This document shows, piece by piece, positions 48,946 through 61,600 of a stretch of DNA of 64,000 bases. Position numbers and translations under genes: made by a program. Under the pieces are notes generated by a model that did not search any database, had not been told where the DNA came from, and saw only the letters and a list, made by a program, of their open reading frames with translations. Location of the stretch: the IMG/VR virus record IMGVR_UViG_3300022752_000020, positions 1 through 64,000 of that record; one strand, given 5' to 3'. This stretch comes from a virus. Every line of letters starts with the position of its first letter. Positions within the stretch are counted from its first letter, which is position 1.

Positions 48946-51056
48946 TAGTTAGTTGCTCCTGATAGTGTTAATGCTGTTACAACATCACCTGCCTGTAGTT
49001 TAATCCTTATATATACTTCTTGTGTAGCTGTTCCACTGGTGCTCAATGTACCAAATGTACATGTTCTACTCTGTGTAACATTACTGCCTAAAGTGACTAC
49101 ACCGCCCAAGCTACAACCATTTGAGCCATTTCCACCTGTGCCTGTTCCAGGAACACCTGAACCAGCATATGGTTGATCCATTCTCAACCATCCATTTAAT
49201 CCGTTGTTTGTACCAATACCAGCTGGTACTGCTACCCATAATCCTCTGATAGTTCCAGTAATATTGATATTAAACTTACTAACAGCACCTCTTACAAAAG
49301 CAAAAGTAAAGTATTGATTTGCTGCTTGTCCGCTTCTATTTGGCCCTACTGGTAAAAATCCTGTGCTATAATCTGTAGCGTCATGCTTTAACACTGCTTG
49401 ATTACCTTGTCCTACCACTACAGCATCATAAGTTTCTATAGTACCTGACTGGCTGTTAAAGGCTGCTGCACTGGCTGTAAACGAAGGAGTATCACCGCTT
49501 CCTGGATTTACAATACGATATGCACTGGCACTTCCACTACCAAACCCCGCAGCAGCCGCTATATTAGTTTCTTCTATAGTATTTGTATTACTTGTTCCTG
49601 TTTTGAATAATACACCACCGCTAGGAGTAAAATTCTGTGTAGTTGAACCATAGCTATTAAGTGCTTGCAATGTTACAGGTGCGTTACTAAGTCCAACACC
49701 ACTTTTTACAGTAACAGTAGTTGATAAACTTAGTGTTGAACTAGCCAAATAGTTTCTTGGTAATGGGGTCGTTATCCCTGCACTAGTATAGGTCAATGGA
49801 GTTGGTGCGTTAAATGCTCCGCCGCCTCCGCTAGTTATAAATGTATCACTTACTGGGTACATGTCACCACTTAATTTGGCAATATCAAAACTTAGTGTAA
49901 ATGTTGTAGCATTTGCATAATGTGGAATTCCGCTACTATATGTTAATGTTGCTGATGTAGGAGTAAATGCTACATTAGTAAATTCTGGGCTACCTGGGGC
50001 ACTGGCATCATAATACCAAACTGCTGTGTTGGTTGTGCCTGTTGTTGCTGGGACTGTTTCTGGAAATAAATTATTATGTCTAATATATACTTCATTCCAG
50101 CCTTCTTGGACTGAACCTGATGCTGTAGCGTCAAATGTTTGCCAAAATAATGGACTTATTGCTGGTACTGCTATACGTGAATAATCCTGATCATCTGTAA
50201 TAACTAGATCACCATAAGTACCATTATCTGTTCCTAGTAAATATACAGCACTGCTTTCATTTTCACTCTCTTGTAAACCATCAGTGAATGTCTTATTTCC
50301 GCTAGCTACACCATTTTTCCATACTGTTATACTTCCTCTATCACCTGGTCCACAGTCCTGTATAGTACTAGATGTATATGTATTACTGCGTCTAGTCACA
50401 CTGACTACAGTTCCGCCTGCAACGCTTTTATTTTGTCCAGGTGTACGATCAGTTTGAGTAAAATTACACATTCTATAACTAGATACACCTAATATAGACA
50501 GTGTTTGACTATTACCATTTTTAAGTTTAGGGAAATTTGGAGGTGGTTTAGGTACGAGTTTACCCAATATAAAATTCATTTGTGCCATTCCTCTGCTTAC
50601 AGGTGTGGCTGTATTCATTGCTACTGCTCTACTTACTAGTCCTGGTTGATCTGGGTTTCCTATTTTTACACCCATAGCACTGTCAAATTTAACTAGACCA
50701 GTAGTTTGTAGGTCTCCAGCAGTGTCAAGTGTTATATCTTCGCCGTAGAATCTAGCTTCTATGCCCTGATCAGTTAATTGAATTCTTTCTGTATGAAATG
50801 CTTCTGCTTGAATTTGTCCAGTGGCTTGAAAATCGCCATTATCATCTATCTGTAGAGTATCACTCCAATAGCGTTTACCATATTTGTCTGTGAGCAGAAC
50901 ACGTCTGACATCTGCACTATCAGTGGTCTCTGGGACTCCTAGATCAGGTTCCGCTTCACTTAACTTTAAAAAGTCGTATCTTTGTTCACTGACTTCAGTG
51001 GGTTTGATCTTTTTGACACGGCCACTGAACAGTTCTACTCTTTGTTGTGCAGCCAT
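48945..51056 (-). CDS. Structural/fibre protein, 703 aa, paralogous N-terminus to the 326-aa protein
   Basis: The N-terminus (AAQQRVELFSGRVKKIKPTE, FLKLSEAEPDLGVP, LLTDKYGKRYWSDTLQIDDN) parallels that of the 326-aa protein at 51202-52182, so the two share an attachment domain. The middle (DITLDTAGDLQTTGLVKFDS) suits a baseplate-proximal fibre. The C-terminal 450 residues are Ser/Thr/Gly-rich beta repeats with few charged residues and end GDVVTALTLSGATN. Probably a minor fibre. GGGAG lies before ATG 51056; a terminator lies just upstream. Confidence 0.75.
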   Translation of the reverse strand: MAAQQRVELFSGRVKKIKPTEVSEQRYDFLKLSEAEPDLGVPETTDSADVRRVLLTDKYGKRYWSDTLQIDDNGDFQATGQIQAEAFHTERIQLTDQGIEARFYGEDITLDTAGDLQTTGLVKFDSAMGVKIGNPDQPGLVSRAVAMNTATPVSRGMAQMNFILGKLVPKPPPNFPKLKNGNSQTLSILGVSSYRMCNFTQTDRTPGQNKSVAGGTVVSVTRRSNTYTSSTIQDCGPGDRGSITVWKNGVASGNKTFTDGLQESENESSAVYLLGTDNGTYGDLVITDDQDYSRIAVPAISPLFWQTFDATASGSVQEGWNEVYIRHNNLFPETVPATTGTTNTAVWYYDASAPGSPEFTNVAFTPTSATLTYSSGIPHYANATTFTLSFDIAKLSGDMYPVSDTFITSGGGGAFNAPTPLTYTSAGITTPLPRNYLASSTLSLSTTVTVKSGVGLSNAPVTLQALNSYGSTTQNFTPSGGVLFKTGTSNTNTIEETNIAAAAGFGSGSASAYRIVNPGSGDTPSFTASAAAFNSQSGTIETYDAVVVGQGNQAVLKHDATDYSTGFLPVGPNRSGQAANQYFTFAFVRGAVSKFNINITGTIRGLWVAVPAGIGTNNGLNGWLRMDQPYAGSGVPGTGTGGNGSNGCSLGGVVTLGSNVTQSRTCTFGTLSTSGTATQEVYIRIKLQAGDVVTALTLSGATN

Positions 51057-51086
51057 TTATCAAACTCCCACTCTATCAGTGCATAC

Positions 51087-51116
51087 AAAAACGGGCCTAC
51101 TCAAAGACCCTTTTTT
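51087..51116 (-). terminator. Rho-independent terminator after the 326-aa fibre gene
   Basis: On the minus strand AAAAAAGGGTC...GGCCCGTTTTT pairs GGGTC with GGCCC (one G-T pair), flanked by A and T runs, and ends in five T residues. A smaller AGTCT/AGACT hairpin at 51172-51185 precedes it. The 145-nt gap at 51057-51201 holds no convincing gene. Confidence 0.65.
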
Positions 51117-51201
51117 GCTCAAAATAATAGATTCAATACATTCATGGATCATTTTAACTCTTTGATTCAAAAGTCTTTACAGACTATTTAACAAATTTTG
51201 G

Positions 51202-52182
51202 TTAGTATGTTCCGCAATCTACTATGTTGCTAAAATAAGGTCTACCCCCTTTGTCACTTTGCAATAAACTACCATTGACCAATGCTGGATTAGTAACTCC
51301 TAATGGACCATCGCCTTGTCCAAAAAGCATACCGCCTTCTGGTAATTCAACACGACCTGTACCACCATATGCTACCTCAATCACATCAGCTTGCCAACTA
51401 CCTTGTGTAATAGCACTTTCAATGACCACTGTGCCAGTACCACTTGGTGCAATTCTTAAATTCTGATTAAGAGCTGTAGTAATATTCTCAGTTTGTAAGT
51501 TTGGAACTTGAAAAGCACCTTCACTTGTTCCACTGTCACCAGTAAATATTTCATTATTATTAGTACCACTGGGTATGAATGTAAAAGTCTTAGTTGCTGC
51601 TTTAAAACCAAAAAAACCTAATTTGGCCTTACCTAAACCATCATTTGCGTCTGGATCCCACCAACGGAATTCAATACCACGATCTTTGCCTCCATCATAC
51701 TCTTGTGGGGGTGTATCACCACCAATTGTAATGATAGGATCATCAATTGTAGTTTGAACTGTGTTAACTTCTACGGTAGTTCCATTAACAAACAAGTTGC
51801 TATTAATGATCATGTTGTCATTGGCATCAATAGCAATTTTATTGGTCCAACTTCTATTACCATAATTGTCTGATACCAGCATAGCACGTAGAGTAGTGCT
51901 TGTAGGTGCTGTCATACCAGCATAGAAATCAGCTGTAACACCAACTACAGATTTTGGATTTTGATCTGTAGCAATGTTAGTTTCTGGATCAACTGTTCTC
52001 CATGGTACAAACAAGTTTGGTTCAGCTTCTGCTAACTTTAAATAACCATTCTTTTCTGGTTCGCCTGGGGTGCGTACTTCGTATCTGCTTTTACCAGATC
52101 CAAAGCCCTTGGTCATTATATCACGAGCCGGGACTTTTCTTACACGACCACTAAATAATTCAACTTTGGGTTGAGCTGCCAT
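51202..52182 (-). CDS. Structural/fibre protein with DRGIEFRW module, 326 aa
   Basis: The N-terminus (AAQPKVELFSGRVRKVPARD, GYLKLAEAEPNLFVPW, LVSDNYGNRSWTNKIAIDAN) is the paralogous adaptor described for the 703-aa protein. Residues 150-225 (IDDPIITIGGDTPPQEYDGG, KDRGIEFRWW, KLGFFGFKAATKTFTFIPSG) form a module widespread in fibre proteins of marine phages. The C-terminus (GGTGRVELPEGGMLFGQGDG, LLQSDKGGRPYFSNIVDCGT) is a typical fibre end. AAAGGAT lies 10 nt before ATG 52182. It is likely a baseplate- or fibre-linked virion protein. Confidence 0.8.
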   Translation of the reverse strand: MAAQPKVELFSGRVRKVPARDIMTKGFGSGKSRYEVRTPGEPEKNGYLKLAEAEPNLFVPWRTVDPETNIATDQNPKSVVGVTADFYAGMTAPTSTTLRAMLVSDNYGNRSWTNKIAIDANDNMIINSNLFVNGTTVEVNTVQTTIDDPIITIGGDTPPQEYDGGKDRGIEFRWWDPDANDGLGKAKLGFFGFKAATKTFTFIPSGTNNNEIFTGDSGTSEGAFQVPNLQTENITTALNQNLRIAPSGTGTVVIESAITQGSWQADVIEVAYGGTGRVELPEGGMLFGQGDGPLGVTNPALVNGSLLQSDKGGRPYFSNIVDCGTY

Positions 52183-52214
52183 TTTTATCTATCCTTTATT
52201 AGTCCTTTGGACTA

Positions 52215-52553
52215 TTAATCGTTAGCTGATTCTAGAATACTTAAAGTAACTTTCAATGCGCCATTTTGACTACCTTGCACACGAAGACTATCACCTGATT
52301 CTAATACCAACTTTCCTGCAACAAAGCTAATAGCATCGCTGTTTGGAATTTCAAAATCATTAACTAATTCACTACTTACAACACCACGAACATGCCATGC
52401 TGTGAATGCTGCACTTGTACTATCTGTTATGTTTGTGACCTGGGTACCAAGTATAATACCTGTTACACCAGCTGGTGTTGTGTAGATATTAGTTGGGCTT
52501 GCTGTTACGCTTGCTGTCACGGTTTTAAATGCGTTTAAGGGTACTGTTGCCAT
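52215..52553 (-). CDS. Small structural protein, 112 aa
   Basis: A beta-sandwich-like protein: TNIYTTPAGVTGIILGTQVT, AFTAWHVRGVVSSELVNDFE, IPNSDAISFVAGKLVLESGD and LRVQGSQNGALKVTLSILES. Similar small proteins accompany fibre genes in T4-like marine phages and may decorate or cap fibres. AAAGGA precedes ATG 52553. A perfect hairpin separates it from the upstream giant gene. Confidence 0.75.
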   Translation of the reverse strand: MATVPLNAFKTVTASVTASPTNIYTTPAGVTGIILGTQVTNITDSTSAAFTAWHVRGVVSSELVNDFEIPNSDAISFVAGKLVLESGDSLRVQGSQNGALKVTLSILESAND

Positions 52554-52578
52554 TTATTAAATCCTTTCTTTATTATTT

Positions 52579-52610
52579 GTTACTTACCTGCCTCCTGACA
52601 GGTAAGTAAC
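52579..52610. terminator. Perfect 12-bp hairpin between the KCxRDV giant and the 112-aa gene
   Basis: GTTACTTACCTG (52579-52590) and CAGGTAAGTAAC (52599-52610) are exact complements around an 8-nt loop. On the minus strand, the direction of the genes, no T-run follows, so it may be a processing site, an mRNA stabiliser or a weak terminator. On the plus strand CCCTTTT follows, which looks like a terminator for antisense transcription. Confidence 0.5.
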
Positions 52611-52622
52611 CCTTTTCAACTA

Positions 52623-55600
52623 TTAACTCTGCAATGCTAGGATGTATGGTGTCACTACCCCTAACAAGCTCTTGTTAAATGCTCTACCTATAATACTACC
52701 TGAGTCACGCTTGATTGTTAAGTCTGGACCAATTCTAAAGTCACCCTTTTCATCTGTACTGGTGAAGTTAATAAATCCGCCCTTGTCACTTACAAGCTGA
52801 TTCTGGGGTTTTGGTACACCGCCGTTGTATGGTAAAGCACTATCTACGTCAATACCAGTTCCAACCCACTCTAGTGTGTGACCAGTTGTAGTAATTGTAC
52901 TAACTTGGTGGAATGTTGCGTATGTATTATCATTTACAGCACTTGTAAATGTTGCATCTAGCTGTATTACACTGATGTAACCATTTGTCAAGATATCTGT
53001 GAATGCATCAAACAATATTCCTAGGTTAGTAACTTCACTACTTGTAGCCGCTGTATTACTCTTGTCTTGATCTACATAGTTTTGGAAAGTCACTATTGGT
53101 TCGTTTCTTACAACTTTTGCAGCCAATGCACCTAGATATACAAAGCAAGCCACTGTAGCACTCTTACTATCAGCTGGGATCTGGAAACGACCACCACTGA
53201 AGTACTGTTCAGCAGCAAACTTGGTTCTACTATTACCACCATAGATCAAGTCATATGCTACAGCATCAATTGTAAGTCCTACATCACGCTTACATGTGTC
53301 TTGTAAGTAGCCAAATCCAGCATATGTTTCATTGATGAATGTAATTGTCTCTGCTGCGATTCTAGGAATAGCATCACGAGCTACTGCACGGATAATCAAG
53401 TATTCTGGATCAACTGTCTTATTAGCAATAACATCTGGTTCAACTAGAGCTGGTAATGTTTGACCTTTTAGTGCTTGATTAACATAACCAGCCTTTGTTA
53501 CAACATTTGAAATTGTTGTAGCATCAGAGACCACTGTTGTTGTTACTGGGGTTTGATTATTGCCTGCTGTTTTTGCTAGACCAGTTGTACCATTATTCAT
53601 TGTACCATCTAGTACATCTTCAAGGATAGCTTCTAATCTCTTGAATCCGCCAATAGTTGGAGCCTTTGTTGCTAGAGGAATAACTAGTCCGCCCTTGTAA
53701 GCATATTGTAATGCTACTTCTCTTGACTCTTTATTACCACCATGTAGTGCATCAAATGCTAGACCTTCTACAACAAATCCTACATCCTCTTCACACTTGG
53801 CTTGTCTGTATACAAAGAACTGAATCTTTGTACCAGTACCATCACCATTTGTATCCATGAATGCTTTCTTGATTTCAATACTTACTAGTGACTTCAAGCT
53901 CTGATTACCTGCCGTTCCACTATCAGCATCTGTCTTCAATCCTAATAGAGTAGCATTTCCACCTGTTGTTGGATTTGCTGGAGCTGCTATAGAACTTGCG
54001 GCTGCTGCTGTTAGAGCTGCTGTTAAATCAGCACTATCAATAATATCAATGATTCTATCAATAGCATTGCCAGCTTGTGTTGACTTAGTATTATCTCCTG
54101 CACCTGCTACACGACTTGTTATACTTTGTAACACTGTATAAGCACCATTATTTAATAGAGCCTGTACCACTGTCTTGAGTTGAGCGTAGGCTGCTAGAGT
54201 AGCTTCCTTCTCATTCTCACCACCTGTTATATCTGGATCATCAATATCAGTTGCATGTGTACCTAATGTTAGGCTGTTACCCTCCCAATATGCTAGACCA
54301 GCTTCAGTTGTAGCATTATTGCCACCATATGCAATATCATAACGTAGTGCATCTAATATTAGAGCAACGTCACGCTCACACTTGGCCTTGTTATAATCAA
54401 GCTCTGGATAATTTCTATCAATGAAAGCACGTACTTCAGCTTTGACAAAGTCATAGTTATTAGTTATAACAGTTGTTGCTGCATTAGCTGTGATACTTAA
54501 TGCTGGAGCTGCAACTGCACCACGATTCACGATATCAATGATTTCATTCATTCTAGCACGAGCTCTAGCAAGAGCTGTTGCATCTCCGCTTAATGCTGTT
54601 GAAAACACTTTCTTGATAAAGTATAAAGCACCAATTGTAGCTGATTTTTGCTCTGCTGTTACAACTTTACTATAACTTCTTAAGTATGACAAGCCTGCTG
54701 TTACACTTCTATAGTTAGTATTATTAGCAACATCTAATGCTACACTATCTACAATAATGTCAACATCACGTTCACACTTACCAACAATAGTTGTTGCATC
54801 GCCAGCATTACCTGTATAATCAAGATATGGTCTGCTGTTCATATACTCGAACACTTTCCATTGATTTAGTTCAGCTGCATTGGCTAATATTAGTGCTGCT
54901 GGAGCATATGTGCCATAACCATCTGGTAAGTCAAGAGCTGTCATACTACTAAAGCTTTCAGCAGTTACTACAGCAATGATTATATCAATCAATGTGTTTG
55001 CATCAGCTGATAATGTACCTTGTGTCAAATACCCTGTAGCTATAGTATTACCTCCTGATATACTATTACCACCAGTTGTGAATGGAGCACCTCCAGTACC
55101 ACTAGCTAATACAACTTTTAGAGCTGCCAACACTGCTAACATTGTAGCCTTCTCACCTGTAACATTACCAAGTGTTAGAGCATTACCTGTAATATATGCA
55201 CGGGCAGCAACTCTTGTAGCAGTATTACCACCATGATATAGATCATGAACAATTGCATCTACAATAAGCTTAATATCTCTTTGACATTCATCTAATTTAC
55301 CTGCTGCTGTTAGAGCTTGATAGGTAGAATTAAATTGATCCTGCATATATTCTGACAGTGCATCACTAATTTTATCTTTTGATGCTGTTAGAGCTAGTGT
55401 ATCAATCTGAGTTTTTTCAGCTGCTGCTCTGCCTGTGCTTGCTGCTGCTAGATCAACTGTGACATTTGCATTTGACTCTTCGTTAAGAATATCAATAACT
55501 ACCTGTAGTCTTGAACGAATTCTTGCACCTGCATCAGCATTGGTACTTACTAGATCACCAAGAGCTGCTTTTGCATACTCAAGAGCAGCAATGTGTGCCC

Positions 55601-58600
55601 ACTTCTGACGTGGTGTCTTGGCTATTGCATTGCTTGCAAGATTACGTAAGTATGCTTCACCAGCAGTCTTTGATAAGAAGTTACTGCCTGTAGCCACATC
55701 ACCGTAAATAGCCTCTAGTATATAACCTAGATCACGCTCACACTTCAATACATCATATACAAAGTATGCTCTATTATTGACCCAACGAATTACCTTATCC
55801 TGAGCGTTCTTCTTATTGCTTAGTAGAACATTTCTTGATACTTCTTTAGCAGTATCACTGCCTAGTAGTTCTGGATACTCGATAGCTGGTAGAGCACTTA
55901 AACCACCTGTGATTGTAGCTCTAATGATCTCAATCAATTGGCCTACTCTTGTAGCTGCTGTTACACCATTTACTGTACCACCAATATTAGCTAGTAAATC
56001 TATCTGTGTCTTTAAGTAGTTATAAGCTGCTAGAGTAGCTGTAGTCTCATCACTGTCAGGTCCTAGTTGGTTCGCTGTACCTACATAGTAGCTGCGAGCA
56101 TTGATTACAGTTGCCCAGTTTCCACCATGTGTTAGGTCATAACGTAATCCTTCTAGGATATACTGTAAGTCTCTTCTACATTTAGCCACAGTGTAAGCAC
56201 TTGGAGGATTATTAGCACCAATCCATGCGATAACATCATTAATAATAGTATCAATAACTGTTCCAGTAGAACCATTAGCACCTGCTAATGTTGTTGCTGT
56301 CCATTTTGCTGGGGTTGGAGCTGTACCGTAGTTCAGTGCTGGAACAGCATATTCACCACTAGCAGCAGCAGTTGGAACACCACCTACTAGACTTGAACCA
56401 TATAATACCTTGGTTATTGTCTCGATTCTGTTCTTAACTTCTGTACTGGCAGTTGCATTATTACCAACATAATTACCTAGTAACTGCTTGAGATACTTCA
56501 TTGCTAGTAATGTGATATGCTTCTGTTCTGCATCAAATACTTTTACAGCATTAGCACGGAGATAACCTTGAGCAGCACGAACTGTCATATAGTTACCACC
56601 TTGTACCATATCATAACCAACAGCTTCTGTAATAAATCCTACATCACGATAGCAACTAGCTTCATTGTACTGATACTGATTATAAGTTGCATTTATGTAA
56701 GCACTAATTTCCTTCTGCAAGAACGTCTTATTATTGATTAGAGCCTTAGCAGCCTTTTGTGCATTAGTTGTTGTAGCACTTGGCCAATTGATTGCTGGTG
56801 TTGCTTGATCATTTAGACCATTCTGGATTATCTCTAGGATAATGTCCATGTTAGCTGTCACACGCTCGTATGCAATACTATTTGTAGCACTAATACTTTG
56901 TAGTCTATCCTTCAAGTATGTAAATGCTGCTATAGTTGCTGACTTTTGTTGTTGAGTTGCTAGAGCATCTGCATTGAGCATTACTGCATTTCTCCAATAG
57001 CTACGTCCTGCTGTTACGCTACGGAAGTTGCTGTTCAATAACATATCCCAACGAACTGCATCAATTAACAATCCTGCATCACGTACACACTTATCCTTCT
57101 GAGTAGAAGTCATTAAGCCTGGGAAATTGGTATCTACATAAGCACCAACATCTGTCTTAATTGTGTTAGTCTGTAGTCTCATTGCTACACTGATTTCCTG
57201 TAGAGGAACTTCAGCCCAGCTTGCATCAGCTACTACTTCCTTAACACTGGTGTCAGCAGCACTAGTGATCAACTGATTAACTGTGTCAATCAATGCATCA
57301 ACGGCTGTCTTAACAGCAGTACCATTTCCAGCACTGCTTAATTCAGCTTTGATATATGTACCTAACTGTGTAAATGCTGTTTTTGTTAGATTTATATGAG
57401 CAGTAGTTCCTACTTCATTAGGTGCTGTACCTGTTGGGCCTAACACTGCACCACTGTAATAGCTCTGACCTGCTACCCATGATTCCATATTACCACCATA
57501 AGTTAGGTCAAATCTAATTGCATCAATCAAGTATCCAACATCACGTAAACAAGTTGCTTCATTATATCCTAAGAAGCTTGTTGTTTGTGTACCTAACCAT
57601 GTCTTCATTGAAGCTAGTAGACTATCCTTCTTGGCAGCAATTGTAGCTACTGCTGCTTGCCAGGTTGGATTGTAAGCGTTACGTGCATATGTATCTGTAC
57701 CATAATCCATTGTACCACTTACAGTTACTCCATACTCTAATACATCAATTACAACATTCATTGCAGCTCTTACTCTATTACTTGCTGTTTGATTGTTACC
57801 TGTTACAGCCAATAATAGTGACTTCAAGAATCTAAAGCTGGCTAGTGTTGCTTCTTTTTGTTGTAGTGTAGTAAAGTTTCCTGTTACTACTTGACTACGT
57901 AGGTATGCACGACCAGCTGTCCAGCTGCGGAATACATTACCAAACATCATGTCATAACGTACTGCATCAACTACATATCCAACATCACGCTGACACTTGG
58001 TTTTATCATAACTAAATCCTTGGAATGTAGCATCAATATAGTCAGTTACCTGTAGTCCCAAGCTTGTTTTACGATCTAACATTGTACTTGCGAACAATGC
58101 TAGATTATTGTCAACCCAACTTGTACTTGGTTTTGTAGCTGTTGGCTTATTAGTTATTGTACTATCCAAATAATCTCTTACAATGTTTACAAGAGCTTTA
58201 GCTTGAGCAGCAGCTTCAGCACTACCTGCATTTAAACTCCTAATTTGAGCAATGCTGTGACTTGCACTTTCATTAACATCTGTGTTCAATATCACTTGTT
58301 CGATCACTGTTGCTATTCTACTAAATGCATTTTTAGTAGCTGTTAGTTGTGCGAGTGGTAAACTATCAGGTACTGCTGCATCTGGGCTGTTAGCCTCATA
58401 GTATGCAATAGCTGCTGTTACAGTTTCTAAACTACCACCGTAGGTTAAATCATATAATACAGCATCTAAAATCAAGCCTACGTCACGCTTACATTTAGCT
58501 ACATTATATCCAGCTGGAGGACTATTCGCCTGTACAAATCTATAAGCTTCTTCAATTAAGTATTCAAAGTTAGCTTTAACAACATTTGTAGCGTTCAAAT

Positions 58601-61600
58601 AACCAATGTCCACTGCATTTGGTGTAGCACCATATGGAGTTGAAATTTGTGGTATAGCTCCAGTACCTGTATTTAGAATATTTAGAACTAGATCCATTAG
58701 AGCTGCAACACGATCTTTGGCTAAATCATCGCTCTTAACGATTTCATCAAGAGCAACTTTAACTACACCAAAGGCTGCTATTGTAGCTGGCTTTTGACTG
58801 CCACTACCATTACTACCATTTGTGAATGTACCAGTAAGCACTTGACTACGATAATAGCTACGAGCAGCAACGATAGTTCTAAAGTTACTGTTAAACATCA
58901 TATCCCAACGTACAGCTTCAACAACCAACTGTACATCACGCTGACATTTTTCTATGTTATAGTTTCCTGCTAGTACTGGGAAGTTAGCATTCACATAGTC
59001 TGTTGTAGCTTTAGCTACTGTAGCAGCTTCAGATTTTAACTTGTCGCTGAATACATATAACTCACTATCAACCCAACTTGTGTCTGCTTCAACTTTAATT
59101 GGATCTTCAATCTTTGGATCAATGAAACTGATTATTTGATCAACCAATGTAGTTGCTGTAGCTACTGCACCACCTGCTGCTGCTGTAGTAATCAAGTTCT
59201 TAAAGTAAGCATATGCATCTGCTGTACCTAATTTTTCTGTACCAAGAGCTTCACCATCATAGTAGGCCTTACCTGCTACAATAGTTTCTTGATTACCACC
59301 ATAGGTCAAGTCATATGTAATTGCATCTAATATAAACTTGATATCTTGACGACACTTGGCCTTATTGGCGTTGCTATTTTGCGTCCAATATGTTTCAAAA
59401 GTTGTGTCAAAATTACCGTTTTTATTAGTAACTTGATCATCAATCCACTGTATTAGATCTCTTTCAAGAGTCAGTCTAGCTTGATTAATCTTATTTCTTG
59501 CTGTGATTCTTGATGTTTGATCAGCTACAGCAGCATCATAATCAGCTTGTACATCAAAGTCATTTACATCTAATACTGGAGTTGGATGGATATAGAACGA
59601 TGCGGTGCTATTCTTAACTACTGCACCACTAGCATGACTAAATCCTTGTCTTACTGTGGCACCGTTGATAGCACTGGCAGCAGTTGTAGTACCACTACCT
59701 CTGGTTAAACCTACAAATGTAGTAGCAGTTTTACCTGTGTATGTAATCTGCTCTGTACCAATTACTAGGAAACCTTTATTTGGGAATCCAGTTGTGCTGG
59801 CCACTGTGATTGCTGTGACACTAGCATCTATGGCACCATTCAATGTTGTTGTAGCAGCACCAACTGCTCTTGTACATCCAGTAAATGTATTTGATGTTTT
59901 ATTTGTATAACTAATAGTTTCATCACCAATTACTATACTACCTGCACTTAAGAAATTAGCTGTACCATTATTCACTGTTGTAATTGTACCAACTACAGCA
60001 TTGTTAATAGCACCTAGTGTAGTAGTTACATAACCATCCTTGGCTGGTGTATCTAGACCTGTATCTAAATTAAAGCCTAGGCTTGTTAATGTAGCATTAC
60101 CAGCATCACCTTGTAAAATTGCTAGGAAGATATCAAATAATCTTTCTGCTCTTTCACGTATAGCTATTGTCTTAACTTGACCACTACCACCTGTTGTTGT
60201 ACTTGGAGTACCTGTAGCAACAAACACTTGGTTAGCACTATTACTTAAAGCACCTAACTTGGTATAATCTGTGATATAACGAGCAGTACCTGTACCTGAA
60301 CCAATATCAGCAGCAGTAAATTCATTACCAGCTGCGTAGGTAATACCTGTTGTACCAGCAGCACCATTAAAGTCTGTAATACCTAGTAATACAACCTTAT
60401 ACTTGCCACCAACTACAAAGCTACCTGCTGTTTGTACATCAGCACCTTCTGTTACAATCTTATACTCAACACCTGGTCTCAATGCATCAGCAGCAACTTT
60501 AGCATCTAGAGTTTGTGTATCTAACAAGCCCTGTGTAATAACTTCATCTAATACATCTAGACTTGGTCTTACTTCAAATGTTAGACCTGCTGTAGTACCT
60601 GGAGTTACTCTAATTGGAGCACCATCAATAGTTTCACTTAGCTGGAAACTGGTTGTTGTTGGTGTACCAATGATGTAGTAGGTCTTTGGCTGTGTAGCAA
60701 TGTTGCTGAAATCCTCAAGAGTAGCTGTACCTGTTTGATATGTACCTGCAACACGAACTGGAAGGTCTTTTCTTAATAGACCTGCTCTTGTAGTTGTAGT
60801 ATCTGTACATGTAAACTTGCCAGTAGTTCTTGTGAATATTAGACCAGTTGTGGTATTATTAGCACCAGTAATGGTTGTTACAGCAACAGGATTTGTAGCA
60901 GTTGAACTCAACTTCAACAGTGTTAGTGTTGTAGTATTTGCACCTTTGGTGATTGCACTGACTTTAAATGTCTGTGGTGCTGTGAATTGAGCACCAGCAG
61001 TTACAGTATCATCATCAATGCTTGCTGTACCTGTGGTTACTGTACCTGTTACAGTGATATAATCAGTAGGAGCAATATCTACGGCTGGATTAGGGAAAGT
61101 AATCTGACCAGTAGTATTGTTAATTGTAACAATACTGCTTGTAGCACTTTGAACAAATGTAATTATATCATTAGCGCCATGTGCTTCTGCCACTGTACCG
61201 CCAGTAGCTCTTGTTACACCAGTAAATGTTGTTGCACCTTTACCTGTATATGTAAAGAACTCTGCTCCAATACTAATTGTACCAGCTGTTGGGAATCCAA
61301 CTGTGCTGGCCACTGTTATTGTACCTGCACCTGCTAGTGTATCACCAGATAAAATACCTGTGCTTAGAGTAGTTGTACCAGCATTAAGCACTGTACTATC
61401 TACTGTAACACCACTTAATTTCTTACCTAAAATTCTTTCCTTTAATTCTTGGAATGCTTTTAGGTTAGCAGCAGCTTGAGCACCACTGTTTACCACGTTA
61501 GCAAAACTTCTGCGATAGCTACGTCCTGCACTGATTGTTCTAAAGCTTGTACCAAACATCATATCATAGCGAATAGCATCTAGTACTAGTCCAACATCTC

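Noticed and set aside
51060-51152. 30-codon minus-strand frame starting MIHECIES
   Set aside because: It runs through the terminator hairpin, has no ribosome site and no recognisable similarity.
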